A stretch of DNA of 64,000 nucleotides from Duganella radicis (GTDB lineage: Bacteria > Pseudomonadota > Gammaproteobacteria > Burkholderiales > Burkholderiaceae_D): positions 1 to 64,000 of the forward strand of contig NZ_WNKY01000033.1 in the NCBI RefSeq assembly GCF_009720825.1, read 5' to 3'. The notes under the pieces are model-generated. The model was not told the origin of the DNA. It did not search any database and saw only the letters and a program-made list of their open reading frames with translations. Of this stretch, positions 18,111 through 25,684 are shown in pieces. A program made the translations under genes and the position numbers. Numbering within the stretch: position 1 is the stretch's first letter; each line of letters starts with the position of its first letter.

Positions 18111-18605
18111 CCTTCCATTTGCGGGATGGATAGTCGATGATGATGGTTTGTCCGGCAAAGCCGGCCAGGCCCACAATGCCGGCCAGGGGCACGCCGATGT
18201 CGACGCCCATCTTGCAGTAACCTAGCACGCCGCCATTCAGCCTGTAACCGCCGACGCGCAGCGCGGTCGTCAAGCGGCTGGTCTCGCAGCCCACCTCGTT
18301 GCCCCAGCTGGATACTTTCAGCGGCGCGCTGTCCGAAGTCCGCAGCGCCGCGTACAGCGCCGGTTGCAGCGGCGCAAAGCTGAACAGCGCCGCGCCGGTA
18401 TCGCTGTAGGTAAAGCGCGCGCGTTGCAGGTCGAGGGTTAGCGAGCCGCTTTCGAAAAATCCATTGCCGACGGTGCCGGCGTGACACTGATCGCCTTCTG
18501 GCAGAGGTTGCGCCACGCTGGCCTTGATGGTGCGCCGGCCGATGACAATGTCGGCCGGCGCACCGGCGGCGCCGCCAGGAGTGCGGCAAGTAGCAGTTTA
18601 TTCAT
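18100..18605 (-). pseudogene. Exported protein of unknown function, apparently frameshifted near its N-terminus
   Basis: An ATG at 18605, two bases after the stop of the upstream gene, opens a classic signal peptide (MNKLLLAALLAAP). That frame then runs out of register. A frame offset by one base continues ADIVIGRRTIKASV and runs 138 further residues to 18100, ending GLAGFAGQTIIIDYPSRKWKV. No single frame holds both parts, so one base appears lost or gained in the GC run around 18563-18585. The conserved part has two GNGFF/GLAGF-like turns each near a strand ending in DY or DL, faintly like retropepsin-type aspartyl proteases, but no DTG is visible, so this is a weak guess. A GTG at 18516 could start a leaderless shorter form. 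Confidence 0.6.
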
Positions 18606-18607
18606 GG

Positions 18608-18838
18608 CTATTTCGCCACCACCTTGCGCAGCACTTCGTACAGAATCAGCAGCAGCGCCGCCAGCGGCAGGGCGTCGACCACGATGGTCGGAAGGGCGCC
18701 GATGTGGAACACGCGCTCCAGCAGCGTGTAGGCGGTCATCAGGATGAAGGCGGCGGCCATCATCCATTGTTTGTGTGCGGTGAAGACGCCGGAGCAGGTG
18801 ACGGTGCCGGCCAGGCTGATGAGGGTTGCGATTTTCAT
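18608..18838 (-). CDS. Small membrane protein of unknown function
   Basis: A 76-residue protein, from the ATG that overlaps the stop of the upstream regulator gene (ATGA). It is mostly hydrophobic, with about three segments: MKIATLISLAGTVTCSGVF, MMAAAFILMTAYTLL and a final IVVDALPLAALLLILYEVL before a basic tail. I do not recognise the family. It is the middle gene of a three-gene minus-strand unit, between an XRE-like regulator and an exported protein. The tight coupling suggests the three act together. Confidence 0.75.
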   Translation of the reverse strand: MKIATLISLAGTVTCSGVFTAHKQWMMAAAFILMTAYTLLERVFHIGALPTIVVDALPLAALLLILYEVLRKVVAK

Positions 18839-19590
18839 GCGGTCGTTTTCGATGGTGCTGTACGGCGCAGCGCGGTGAAGGCTGCGAATTCCCAGGAACG
18901 GAATCCTACCAGTAATGTAAATCCGTCGCGTTCGCCTGGCATCAGGCGGCGGTCGTTCTGGTGCAGGCGCGCCAGCTCGCCGGCCAGTTGCTGGATGCGG
19001 CTCACCAGTTCCAGCGAACTCGGCGCCGACAGGCGCGCTGGCAGGCACAGCAGGGTTTCGCCGCCGCCGTCGAAGCTGCCGCTGAAATAATCGTCCACCA
19101 CGTGCTCGCGGAAGAATTGCTGCACCGGCCCGTCCGGCAGCCAGCGGAAGGCGTTGGAGACGCGCAGGCGGTAGCGGTTCAACGGCTTCAGTTCAATCAA
19201 TCCCAGCCGGTCCAGCTCGGCCAGCAGCATGATGCATTCCGGCTCGGTCAGCGCATAGGTTTCCAGGATTTGTTCCAGCGTCCAGTGGCCCAGGCAGCTG
19301 ATCGCCATCAGCAGCAGCTTGGGATTGGCCAGCAGCGATTTTTCCTGCGTCAGCGTCAGGCGGTCGGCCTGCGGGGTGGCGTCGGCGGCGCCGCGCAGCA
19401 CGTCTTCCATCGGCACGCCCGCCGCCTTGCAGATTTGCGCCAGCCGCGACAGCGACATGTCCTGTTGCCCGAACATGCGCTTGACGCTCGACTCGCTCAT
19501 CGAGATCCGCTCGGCCAGCATTTTGTAGGTGACGCCGGCGGCCCGCATCTGGGTCCGCAGCACTTGCAGCAGCAATTCCGGTGAGCTCAT
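18835..19590 (-). CDS. XRE-family helix-turn-helix regulator
   Basis: A 251-residue protein with an N-terminal Cro/C1-type HTH (about 18-62; YKMLAERISMSESSVKRMF and LSRLAQICKAAGVPMEDVL). A larger effector part follows, containing a winged-helix-like stretch (WTLEQILETYALTEPECIMLLAELDRLGLIEL). No known ligand domain is recognised. It opens a three-gene unit on the minus strand. A 23-base perfect inverted repeat 24-46 bases upstream of its start could be its operator, though it also looks like the hslVU terminator. Confidence 0.85.
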   Translation of the reverse strand: MSSPELLLQVLRTQMRAAGVTYKMLAERISMSESSVKRMFGQQDMSLSRLAQICKAAGVPMEDVLRGAADATPQADRLTLTQEKSLLANPKLLLMAISCLGHWTLEQILETYALTEPECIMLLAELDRLGLIELKPLNRYRLRVSNAFRWLPDGPVQQFFREHVVDDYFSGSFDGGGETLLCLPARLSAPSSLELVSRIQQLAGELARLHQNDRRLMPGERDGFTLLVGFRSWEFAAFTALRRTAPSKTTA

Positions 19591-19603
19591 TTCACGCCTT
19601 GTT

Positions 19604-19636
19604 AAAAAACAAAAAGGTATCGTAACACGATACCTT
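19604..19636 (-). terminator. Likely rho-independent terminator of hslVU, or operator of the XRE gene
   Basis: On the minus strand a 9-bp stem AAGGTATCG / CGATACCTT with a 5-base loop is followed by a T-rich tract (about TTTGTTTTTT). That is terminator-like for hslVU, whose stop is 120 bases upstream. The same perfect palindrome lies just before the XRE regulator start, so an operator role is also possible. Confidence 0.6.
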
Positions 19637-19754
19637 CTGGTTTGAAAATCAGTTCACGGAATAATTCGGTAGTACATCGGATCGGACTGGCGCACACTGA
19701 TGTCCATACGCCGGGAGCGGGAGCCATCACCGGCCCCCGCCGAAGGTGGCCTCT

Positions 19755-21089
19755 CTACAGCACGTAGCGCGACAGGTCCTCGTTGACCGCCAGCGCATCC
19801 AGGCGCGCGTTCACATACGCCGCGTCGATCACGATGGTCTTGCCGGTGTCTTCGCTGGCCGTGAAGGACAGTTCCTCCAGCAGCTTTTCCATCACCGTGT
19901 ACAGCCGGCGCGCGCCGATGTTTTCGGTGCGCTCGTTGACCGAGTAGGCGATCTCCGCCAGGCGGTTGATGCCTTCCGGCGCGAACTCCAGCTTGACGTC
20001 CTCGGTGGCCAGCAGCGCTTCGTACTGCTTGGTCAGGCAGGCGTCGGTGCTGGTCAGGATGCGTTCGAAGTCGGCGATCGACAGCGATTCCAGCTCGACC
20101 CGGATCGGGAAGCGGCCTTGCAGCTCGGGGATCAGGTCCGACGGCTTGGCCAGATGGAAGGCGCCCGAGGCGATGAACAGGATGTGGTCGGTCTTGATCA
20201 TGCCGTACTTGGTGTTGACGGTGGTGCCTTCCACCAGCGGCAGCAGGTCGCGCTGCACGCCGGCGCGCGAGACGTCGGCGCCGCCCACTTCCGAACGCGA
20301 GGCGATCTTGTCGATCTCGTCCAGGAACACGATGCCGTTCTGCTCGACGTTCTGGATGGCCTTCTGCTTCATCTCGTCCTCGTTGACCAGCTTGGCGGCT
20401 TCCTCGTCGATCAGCACCTTCATGGCTTCCTTGATCTTGACCTTGCGCGCTTTCTTGCGCTGCGCGCCGATGCCGGAGAACATGGACTTGATCTGCTCGG
20501 TCATTTCCTCCATGCCGGGCGGGGCCATGATTTCCATCTGCGGGCCGGCCTCGGCCAGCTCGATCTCGATTTCCTTGTCGTCCAGCTCGCCCTGGCGCAG
20601 GCGCTTGCGGAAGGTCTGGCGGGTGCTGTCGTCCTTTTGCGGTTCCGCGCCCGGCGGCGTGAAGCCGAAGTCGCGCGCCGGCGGCAGCAGGATGTCGAGC
20701 ACGCGGTCCTCGGCCGCGTCCTCGGCGCGGGTGCGCACCTTGGCCATTTCCGACTGGCGGGTCTGCTTGACGCCGATGTCGATCAGGTCGCGGATGATGG
20801 TGTCCACGTCGCGGCCCACATAGCCCACCTCGGTGAACTTGGTGGCCTCGATCTTGATGAAGGGCGCGTCGGCCAGCTTGGCCAGACGGCGCGCGATCTC
20901 GGTCTTGCCGACGCCGGTCGGGCCGATCATCAGGATGTTTTTCGGCGTGATCTCGTGGCGCAGCGGTTCGTCCACCTGCTGCCGGCGCCAGCGGTTGCGC
21001 AGCGCGATGGCGACCGCCTTCTTGGCCTTGGCCTGGCCAACCACGTGTTTGTCGAGTTCGCCGACGATTTCCTGCGGGGTCATGTTCAT
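19755..21089 (-). CDS. hslU: ATP-dependent protease ATPase subunit HslU (ClpY)
   Basis: A 444-residue AAA+ unfoldase that feeds substrates into the HslV peptidase. Walker A is GPTGVGKT (56-63), followed by the pore-loop region GYVGRDVDTIIRDL. An acidic and Met/Pro-rich I domain occupies about 110-240, Walker B is IVFLDEIDKIA, and a sensor-II region lies near the C-terminus, ending in the short tail ALAVNEDLSRYVL that inserts into HslV. Length equals the family norm. The ATG overlaps the hslV stop, so the two subunits are translationally coupled. Confidence 0.97.
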   Translation of the reverse strand: MNMTPQEIVGELDKHVVGQAKAKKAVAIALRNRWRRQQVDEPLRHEITPKNILMIGPTGVGKTEIARRLAKLADAPFIKIEATKFTEVGYVGRDVDTIIRDLIDIGVKQTRQSEMAKVRTRAEDAAEDRVLDILLPPARDFGFTPPGAEPQKDDSTRQTFRKRLRQGELDDKEIEIELAEAGPQMEIMAPPGMEEMTEQIKSMFSGIGAQRKKARKVKIKEAMKVLIDEEAAKLVNEDEMKQKAIQNVEQNGIVFLDEIDKIASRSEVGGADVSRAGVQRDLLPLVEGTTVNTKYGMIKTDHILFIASGAFHLAKPSDLIPELQGRFPIRVELESLSIADFERILTSTDACLTKQYEALLATEDVKLEFAPEGINRLAEIAYSVNERTENIGARRLYTVMEKLLEELSFTASEDTGKTIVIDAAYVNARLDALAVNEDLSRYVL

Positions 21090-21628
21090 GCTGGGTCCAG
21101 TGTCTCAATGATGTGGTTCAGATTGGTGTAGATGCACAGCTCCCCGGCGATGGTCAGCGATTTTTTGACCACTTCCGCCGGCGACAGTTCCGTGTTCTCC
21201 ACCAGGGCCTTGGCGGCCGATTGCGCGTAAGTGCCACCGGAGCCGATCGCGCCCACGCCATCCTCCGGTTCCAGCACGTCGCCGTTGCCGGTGATGACCA
21301 GCGTGGAGTCGGCGTCCGCCACCAGCAGCATGGCTTCCAGGCGGCGCAGCACGCGGTCGGTGCGCCAGTCCTTGGCCAGCTCCACCGAGGCGCGCAGCAG
21401 GTTGCCTTGGTGTTTCTCCAGCTTGCCTTCGAAGCGGTCGAGCAGGGTGAAGGCGTCGGCGGTGCCGCCGGCGAAGCCGACCAGCACCTTGCCCTGGTAG
21501 ACCTTGCGCACCTTGCGGGCCGTGCCCTTCATGACGATATTGCCCAGCGTGACTTGGCCGTCGCCGCCCAGCGCGACTTGCTTGCCGCGACGCACGCACA
21601 GGATGGTGGTGCCGTGAAATTGTTCCAT
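21086..21628 (-). CDS. hslV: ATP-dependent protease subunit HslV (ClpQ)
   Basis: A 180-residue proteasome-related threonine peptidase forming two hexameric rings. The mature N-terminus is probably Thr7 (TTILCVRRG), exposed after removal of the short propeptide MEQFHG, which is usual in betaproteobacteria; E. coli loses only Met1. The conserved GDGQVTLGN and GFAGGTADAFTL motifs are present, as is the C-terminal LCIYTN region. The gene lies upstream of hslU in a heat-shock type pair. No obvious sigma-32 promoter was recognised in the 69-base gap upstream. Confidence 0.97.
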   Translation of the reverse strand: MEQFHGTTILCVRRGKQVALGGDGQVTLGNIVMKGTARKVRKVYQGKVLVGFAGGTADAFTLLDRFEGKLEKHQGNLLRASVELAKDWRTDRVLRRLEAMLLVADADSTLVITGNGDVLEPEDGVGAIGSGGTYAQSAAKALVENTELSPAEVVKKSLTIAGELCIYTNLNHIIETLDPA

Positions 21629-21697
21629 AGTTACCTCAAAGTAATGATGCAGGCTGCCTCAAGACTGAAAAGTGGGGCCGGGAACTAAAATTGCAAG

Positions 21698-22999
21698 TTA
21701 ATACTTGTGGGGATAGATGCGGGCCAGGCTGGCGTAGCCCAGCAGCCGCAGCAGCGCGTTGACCAGGTGATTCACGTCGCGGAAGGCGATTTTCCGGCCC
21801 TGGCCAGCCCATTCCTGCAATGCGGAGTGTAGCTGAATGGCGCTGGCGTAGTCGATGCGCGTCAGGCGCGAGCAGTCGAACACCAGCGCCGGATACTGTT
21901 CAGCATAGCGCTGGATGGCCGGCAGCAGCGCGCCAAGTTGCTGTTCTATGACCGGCGGCAACATGAAGCGGTCGGGCGAGGCCGGCACGTGTTGCGCCGG
22001 CGCCATGGCCACCTTGTGCGGCGGCGTGAAAGCCGGCGGCGACACTTCGAAGGTCACGCAGTAGTCCATGCTGACCTGCTCGAATTCCTTTTCGCGGTGT
22101 TGCAATTGCAGCAGTTCCAGCAACAGCAGCCAGCTGGCCTCGCCCTCGTCGCGGCGGCCGATGGTGAGATTGCCGCGCAGGTGGGCGGTCAGCGCGGCCG
22201 CGCCCACCAGGATCAGCTCGCGCTGCTGCCGCTGCAATTGCCGCAGCGTGTCCAGCAGCAGGGCGGCGCCGTCGGCATGCACCGCCGCCACCCGGCTGAA
22301 TTCCAGCCGCAGCACCGGGTGCTCGCCGGCCAGCGCGCGCAGGCGCTCCAGCTGCGGCGCGATGTGCGGCCCCAGCACGCCGCTGAAGGATGCGGTCGGC
22401 GTCAGGCCGGCCCAGTCCGGCGAGGCGGCCGCCAGCGCGGCCGGCGCCTGCCAGGCGGGCGGCGAGGTTTCAAAGGTGCTGGCGTAGTCGATCGACAGGT
22501 TGTCGAAGGCGTCCTGCTGGCCGGTCACCTGGTACAGGTCGAACAGCATCCACCAGGCGCCGCGGTCACTGTTGAGGCGGTTGGCCTCGGCCACGGCCGC
22601 CAGCAGCATCTGCTGGGCCACGCCGTTCTGGCCGTTGGCGTACAGGATGGCGATTTCTTCCACCGCCGGGGCGCTGTCGTCGGCGCTGGCCAGCGGCAAT
22701 TCGTCGTCCGCCAGCAACAGCGTGGTGGGAATGTCGCCCAGTTCGGCCGCGTCGGCGGCCGGCCGGGGCGGGCGCGGCGGCCGCTGGCTGCCCCAGGCCG
22801 GTTCCGGCAGGTTGAAGATGTCGGCCGCCATGGCCGACTCGATGGCGTCGATCTTCATGGCGGTGGCGCGGGCGATCTCGCGCTGGCGCGCCGCCTGGCT
22901 CTGGCGTTCCGCTTCGCTATTGGCGGCCAGCCGCGCTTGCTCATCGTCGGTGAGCGGCGGCAGGGTCTCGGCTTTCTTGAAGAGTGAGAACAATCCCAT
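21698..22999 (-). CDS. STAS-domain-like protein with internal duplication
   Basis: A 433-residue cytoplasmic protein, taken from the MGLFSLFKK start; a start ten codons upstream has no better support. After a charged coiled-coil N-terminus, a TPR-like helical unit ending DLYQVTG...LSIDYASTFETSPPAW (about 139-173) precedes a STAS-like domain (about 184-285). The pattern then repeats: ELLQLQHREKEFEQVSMDY...FEVSPPAF (about 289-324) and a second STAS-like domain (about 340-430, with ALVFDCSRLTRIDYASA). STAS folds serve as anti-anti-sigma factors or partner-binding modules; no phosphorylatable Ser can be assigned safely. It sits between dksA and hslVU and may respond to stress, but this is only contextual. 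Confidence 0.75.
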   Translation of the reverse strand: MGLFSLFKKAETLPPLTDDEQARLAANSEAERQSQAARQREIARATAMKIDAIESAMAADIFNLPEPAWGSQRPPRPPRPAADAAELGDIPTTLLLADDELPLASADDSAPAVEEIAILYANGQNGVAQQMLLAAVAEANRLNSDRGAWWMLFDLYQVTGQQDAFDNLSIDYASTFETSPPAWQAPAALAAASPDWAGLTPTASFSGVLGPHIAPQLERLRALAGEHPVLRLEFSRVAAVHADGAALLLDTLRQLQRQQRELILVGAAALTAHLRGNLTIGRRDEGEASWLLLLELLQLQHREKEFEQVSMDYCVTFEVSPPAFTPPHKVAMAPAQHVPASPDRFMLPPVIEQQLGALLPAIQRYAEQYPALVFDCSRLTRIDYASAIQLHSALQEWAGQGRKIAFRDVNHLVNALLRLLGYASLARIYPHKY

Positions 23000-23018
23000 A
23001 GCAGCATAGTGTAGCCGT

Positions 23019-23052
23019 AAAAAAAGCACGCGGTGCGAGGCGCGTGCTTTTT
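23019..23052 (-). terminator. Rho-independent terminator after dksA
   Basis: Twelve-base arms AAAAAGCACGCG / CGCGTGCTTTTT enclose an 8-base loop. On the minus strand the stem is followed by a run of seven T. It begins 17 bases past the dksA stop. The A/T flanks make it potentially bidirectional. Confidence 0.9.
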
Positions 23053-23068
23053 GGGGTGGGTGGCGCGC

Positions 23069-23515
23069 TTAGTCGCCGTACAGCTTTTGCTTGAGCTCGC
23101 GGCGCTGCTGGGCTTCCAGCGACAGGGTGGCGGTCGGACGGGCGATCAGGCGCGGAATGCCGATCGGCTCGCCGGTTTCTTCGCACCAGCCGTAGTCGTT
23201 GTTGTCGATGGCCACGATCGATTGCTGCACCTTCTTGAGCAGCTTGCGTTCGCGGTCGCGCGTGCGTAGTTCCAGCGCGTGCTCTTCCTCGATGGTGGCG
23301 CGGTCGGCCGGGTCCGGCACCAGCACGGTTTCGCGCAGGTGTTCGGTGGTTTCACCGGCATTTTTCAGCAGCTCTTTTTCCAGGGCTTGCAACTTTGCCT
23401 TGAAGAAGGCCATTTGCGCAGGATTCATGTAATCCTTGTCATCCATGGCCAGAATTTCTGCTTCGGTCAGGATGCGCTCAGGCGCTGCGGGGGTCGATTT
23501 ATTAGTTTTGGTCAT
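23069..23515 (-). CDS. dksA: RNA polymerase-binding transcription factor DksA
   Basis: A 148-residue protein from the ATG giving MTKTNKSTPAAPERILTEAE, close to the usual 150-residue length; a TTG 15 codons upstream is less likely. It contains the coiled coil with DPADRATIEEEHALELRTRDRE, including the two acidic tip residues, and a C-terminal region DYGWCEETGEPIGIPRLIARPTATLSLEAQ. Of the four zinc cysteines of E. coli DksA only the first remains, so the finger is non-canonical, as in other betaproteobacterial DksA proteins. It inserts into the RNA polymerase secondary channel and works with ppGpp. A strong terminator follows. Confidence 0.95.
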   Translation of the reverse strand: MTKTNKSTPAAPERILTEAEILAMDDKDYMNPAQMAFFKAKLQALEKELLKNAGETTEHLRETVLVPDPADRATIEEEHALELRTRDRERKLLKKVQQSIVAIDNNDYGWCEETGEPIGIPRLIARPTATLSLEAQQRRELKQKLYGD

Positions 23516-23572
23516 AACTTCGCTTACCTTCGATACGACAGAGTTGTCATCAACATACAAAACCCGGATAGT

Positions 23573-24622
23573 TTATACCAGACATTGTTCTAAACCGCTA
23601 ATAAAGATGTCTTTGGGAAGATTTTTCCCAATAAATACCATTTTGCTGCCACGAACGTCGTTTTCTCCCCATTTGGCGCCGAGGTCGCTGCCCATGATCT
23701 GGTGCACGCCCTGGAATACCACTTTGCGGTCGGCGTCCTGCATGAACAATACGCCTTTGTAGCGCAGCATGCGAGGACCGTACACATTGACCAGGCCGCC
23801 GAGGAACTCGTCCAGCTTGGCGGTGTCGAACGGACGGTTGCTTTTGAACACAAAAGCCGCGATGTCGTCGCTGTGGTGGCCGTGGTGGTGGTCGTGATGC
23901 CCGTGATCGTGGTGGTGGTGGTCATGGCCGCAGTGCTCGTCGTGGACGTGGCCTTCCTCGTGCGCCTGGTCGGTCAGCAGGAAGTCCGGGTCCAGGTCCA
24001 GCTTGTCGTTGAGGTTGAAGCCTTTCAGGTCCAGCACCTCGCTGATCGGGGCGCGGCCGAAGTCGGACTTGCTGACCGGCGCGCGCGGGTTCATGCGGGT
24101 CAGGCGGGCGCTCAGGGCGGCCAGCTGTTCCTCGCTGACCAGGTCGGTCTTGGACAGCAGGATCTTGTCGGCGAAGCCGACCTGGCGCTGGGCTTCCTCG
24201 TGCTGGTCCAGCTGGTCCATGGCGTGGCGGGCGTCCACCACGGTGACCACGGCGTCCAGCATGTAGTTAGCGCCCACTTCCTCGTCAACGAAGAAGGTCT
24301 GCGCCACCGGGCCGGGATTGGCCAGGCCGGTGGTCTCGATCACCACGCGGTCGAACTGGATCTCGCCGGCTTCGCGCTTTTGCGCCAGGCTGCCGAGGGC
24401 GACGATCAGGTCGCCGCGCACGGTGCAGCAGATGCAGCCGTTGTTCATTTCCACGATCTGTTCGCCGGTGTCCTGCACCAGGATTTCATTGTCGATGTTT
24501 TCCTGGCCGAATTCATTTTCAATCACGGCGATGCGCATGCCATGCTCTTCCTGGAGGATGCGGTTGAGCAGGGTGGTCTTGCCGGCGCCAAGGAAGCCGG
24601 TGAGGATGGTGGTCGGAATCAT
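23573..24622 (-). CDS. COG0523/CobW-family GTPase with histidine-rich metal loop
   Basis: A 349-residue G3E GTPase, from the ATG giving MIPTTILTGFLGAGKT. Walker A is GFLGAGKT (9-16), the metal-binding CxCC is C63-I-C65-C66, and SKTD (157-160) recognises guanine. The C-terminal CobW domain is preceded by a segment with 17 histidines in about 30 residues (221-250). Members are metal chaperones, many for zinc (ZigA/YeiR type) and others for cobalt or nitrile hydratase metals. The Cys and His content here favours zinc, but the client is unknown. It lies upstream of dksA; a zinc link to DksA would be odd because this DksA lacks the finger. Confidence 0.9.
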   Translation of the reverse strand: MIPTTILTGFLGAGKTTLLNRILQEEHGMRIAVIENEFGQENIDNEILVQDTGEQIVEMNNGCICCTVRGDLIVALGSLAQKREAGEIQFDRVVIETTGLANPGPVAQTFFVDEEVGANYMLDAVVTVVDARHAMDQLDQHEEAQRQVGFADKILLSKTDLVSEEQLAALSARLTRMNPRAPVSKSDFGRAPISEVLDLKGFNLNDKLDLDPDFLLTDQAHEEGHVHDEHCGHDHHHHDHGHHDHHHGHHSDDIAAFVFKSNRPFDTAKLDEFLGGLVNVYGPRMLRYKGVLFMQDADRKVVFQGVHQIMGSDLGAKWGENDVRGSKMVFIGKNLPKDIFISGLEQCLV

Positions 24623-24661
24623 AGGTACTCTCAAAGTGCGCAAATGCAATCGGTCGATTAT

Positions 24662-24678
24662 GCCGGAATTTTTCCGGC
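24662..24678. repeat. Small perfect hairpin between xerC and the CobW-family gene
   Basis: GCCGGAA, three T, TTCCGGC. It sits 48 bases past the xerC stop and 40 bases before the next start. There is no T tract on the minus strand, so it is not a convincing terminator; a weak processing or regulatory hairpin is possible. Confidence 0.35.
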
Positions 24679-24725
24679 GCTAGCAATTCGCCTGATTGAG
24701 CAATATCAGTACGCGCCAGCCGGAT

Positions 24726-25673
24726 TTACTTCAGTTTAGCGCGTGGATGGGCTTTATCGTAGACCTCGGCCAGATGCTGGAAGTCGAGCGCCGTGTACAC
24801 CTGCGTCGAGCTGATGCTGGAGTGGCCCAGCATTTCCTGTACCGCCCGCAGGTCGCCCGACGATTGCAGCAGGTGCGAGGCGAACGAGTGGCGCAGCATG
24901 TGCGGATGCACGTGCACCGGCGCGCCATGCGCCACGCCATGGCTTTGCAGCCGCTGCTGGATCACGCGCGGCGACACCCGGGTGCCGCGTGTGCTCAGGA
25001 ACAGGGCGTTGCCGCCATCGGTGGGGGCCGGACGTACCGCCAGCCAGGCCTCCAGCGCCGCCAGCGCGGCCGAGCCGACCGGCACCGTGCGGCGCTTGTT
25101 GCCCTTGCCGGTCACCGTGACTTCCTGGTTGCCAGCCTCCACCCAGCCCAGGCTGTCCTTGCCGGGCACCAGGTCCAGGCCGGCCAGTTCGGACACCCGC
25201 AAGCCGCTGGAGTACAGCAATTCGAACATGGCGCGGTTGCACAGCGCGGCCGGCCCGGGCGCCGCGCCGGCGACCGGACGGGAGGGCGCCACCAGCTGCA
25301 CGGCGTCGTCCACCGACAACGCGCGCGGCAGGCTTTTGGCGCGCTTGGGGGCGCGCACACCCTGCACCGGATTGGCGGCCAGCACGGTTTTCTCGCCCAG
25401 CCAGTGGAAAAAGCCGCGCCAGCTGGACAGCTTGCGGGCGATCGAGCGCGGATCGAGCTGCTGCGCGTGCAGCCTGGCGGTCAGGCGGCGGATGGCGTGC
25501 TGGTCGAGCTTGTCCCAGTCCAGCGCGCCGGACTGCGCCGCCACGAGTTTGGCCAATTCGTGCAAGTCGCGGGCGTAGGCGGCGCTGGTGTGCGGCGACA
25601 GCTGGCGCACGCCGCGCAGATGGGCGAGGTAGGCGTCGATCCAGGCCAGCTTGCTGTCTGGAGCGTCGCTCAT
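24726..25673 (-). CDS. xerC: Tyrosine recombinase XerC
   Basis: A 315-residue site-specific recombinase that, with XerD, resolves chromosome dimers at dif. A SAM-like N-terminal core-binding domain (about 8-95) precedes the catalytic domain, with Arg159 (SGLRVSEL), Lys190 (TGKGNKRR), His258 and Arg261 (HMLRH), His284 (LGHSS) and nucleophile Tyr293 (QVYT). All six catalytic positions are intact. A short insertion after about 125 (SRPVAGAAPGPAA) makes it slightly longer than E. coli XerC. It starts 11 bases after the DUF484 gene stop, the partner found beside xerC in many proteobacteria. Confidence 0.94.
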   Translation of the reverse strand: MSDAPDSKLAWIDAYLAHLRGVRQLSPHTSAAYARDLHELAKLVAAQSGALDWDKLDQHAIRRLTARLHAQQLDPRSIARKLSSWRGFFHWLGEKTVLAANPVQGVRAPKRAKSLPRALSVDDAVQLVAPSRPVAGAAPGPAALCNRAMFELLYSSGLRVSELAGLDLVPGKDSLGWVEAGNQEVTVTGKGNKRRTVPVGSAALAALEAWLAVRPAPTDGGNALFLSTRGTRVSPRVIQQRLQSHGVAHGAPVHVHPHMLRHSFASHLLQSSGDLRAVQEMLGHSSISSTQVYTALDFQHLAEVYDKAHPRAKLK

Positions 25674-25684
25674 GGCGTCGGGCC

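Noticed and set aside
19696..19735. GC-rich partial hairpin just after hslU
   Set aside because: GGGGGCC/GGCTCCC can pair with one wobble but lacks a T tract; the palindrome at 19614-19636 is the better terminator.
23516..23560. Fifteen-codon N-terminal extension of DksA from a TTG
   Set aside because: The extension lacks similarity to DksA N-termini, while the ATG at 23515 gives the usual length and opening.
24662..24678. Hairpin GCCGGAA-TTT-TTCCGGC as a terminator of xerC
   Set aside because: The stem is perfect but no T tract follows on the minus strand; it is kept only as a small inverted repeat.
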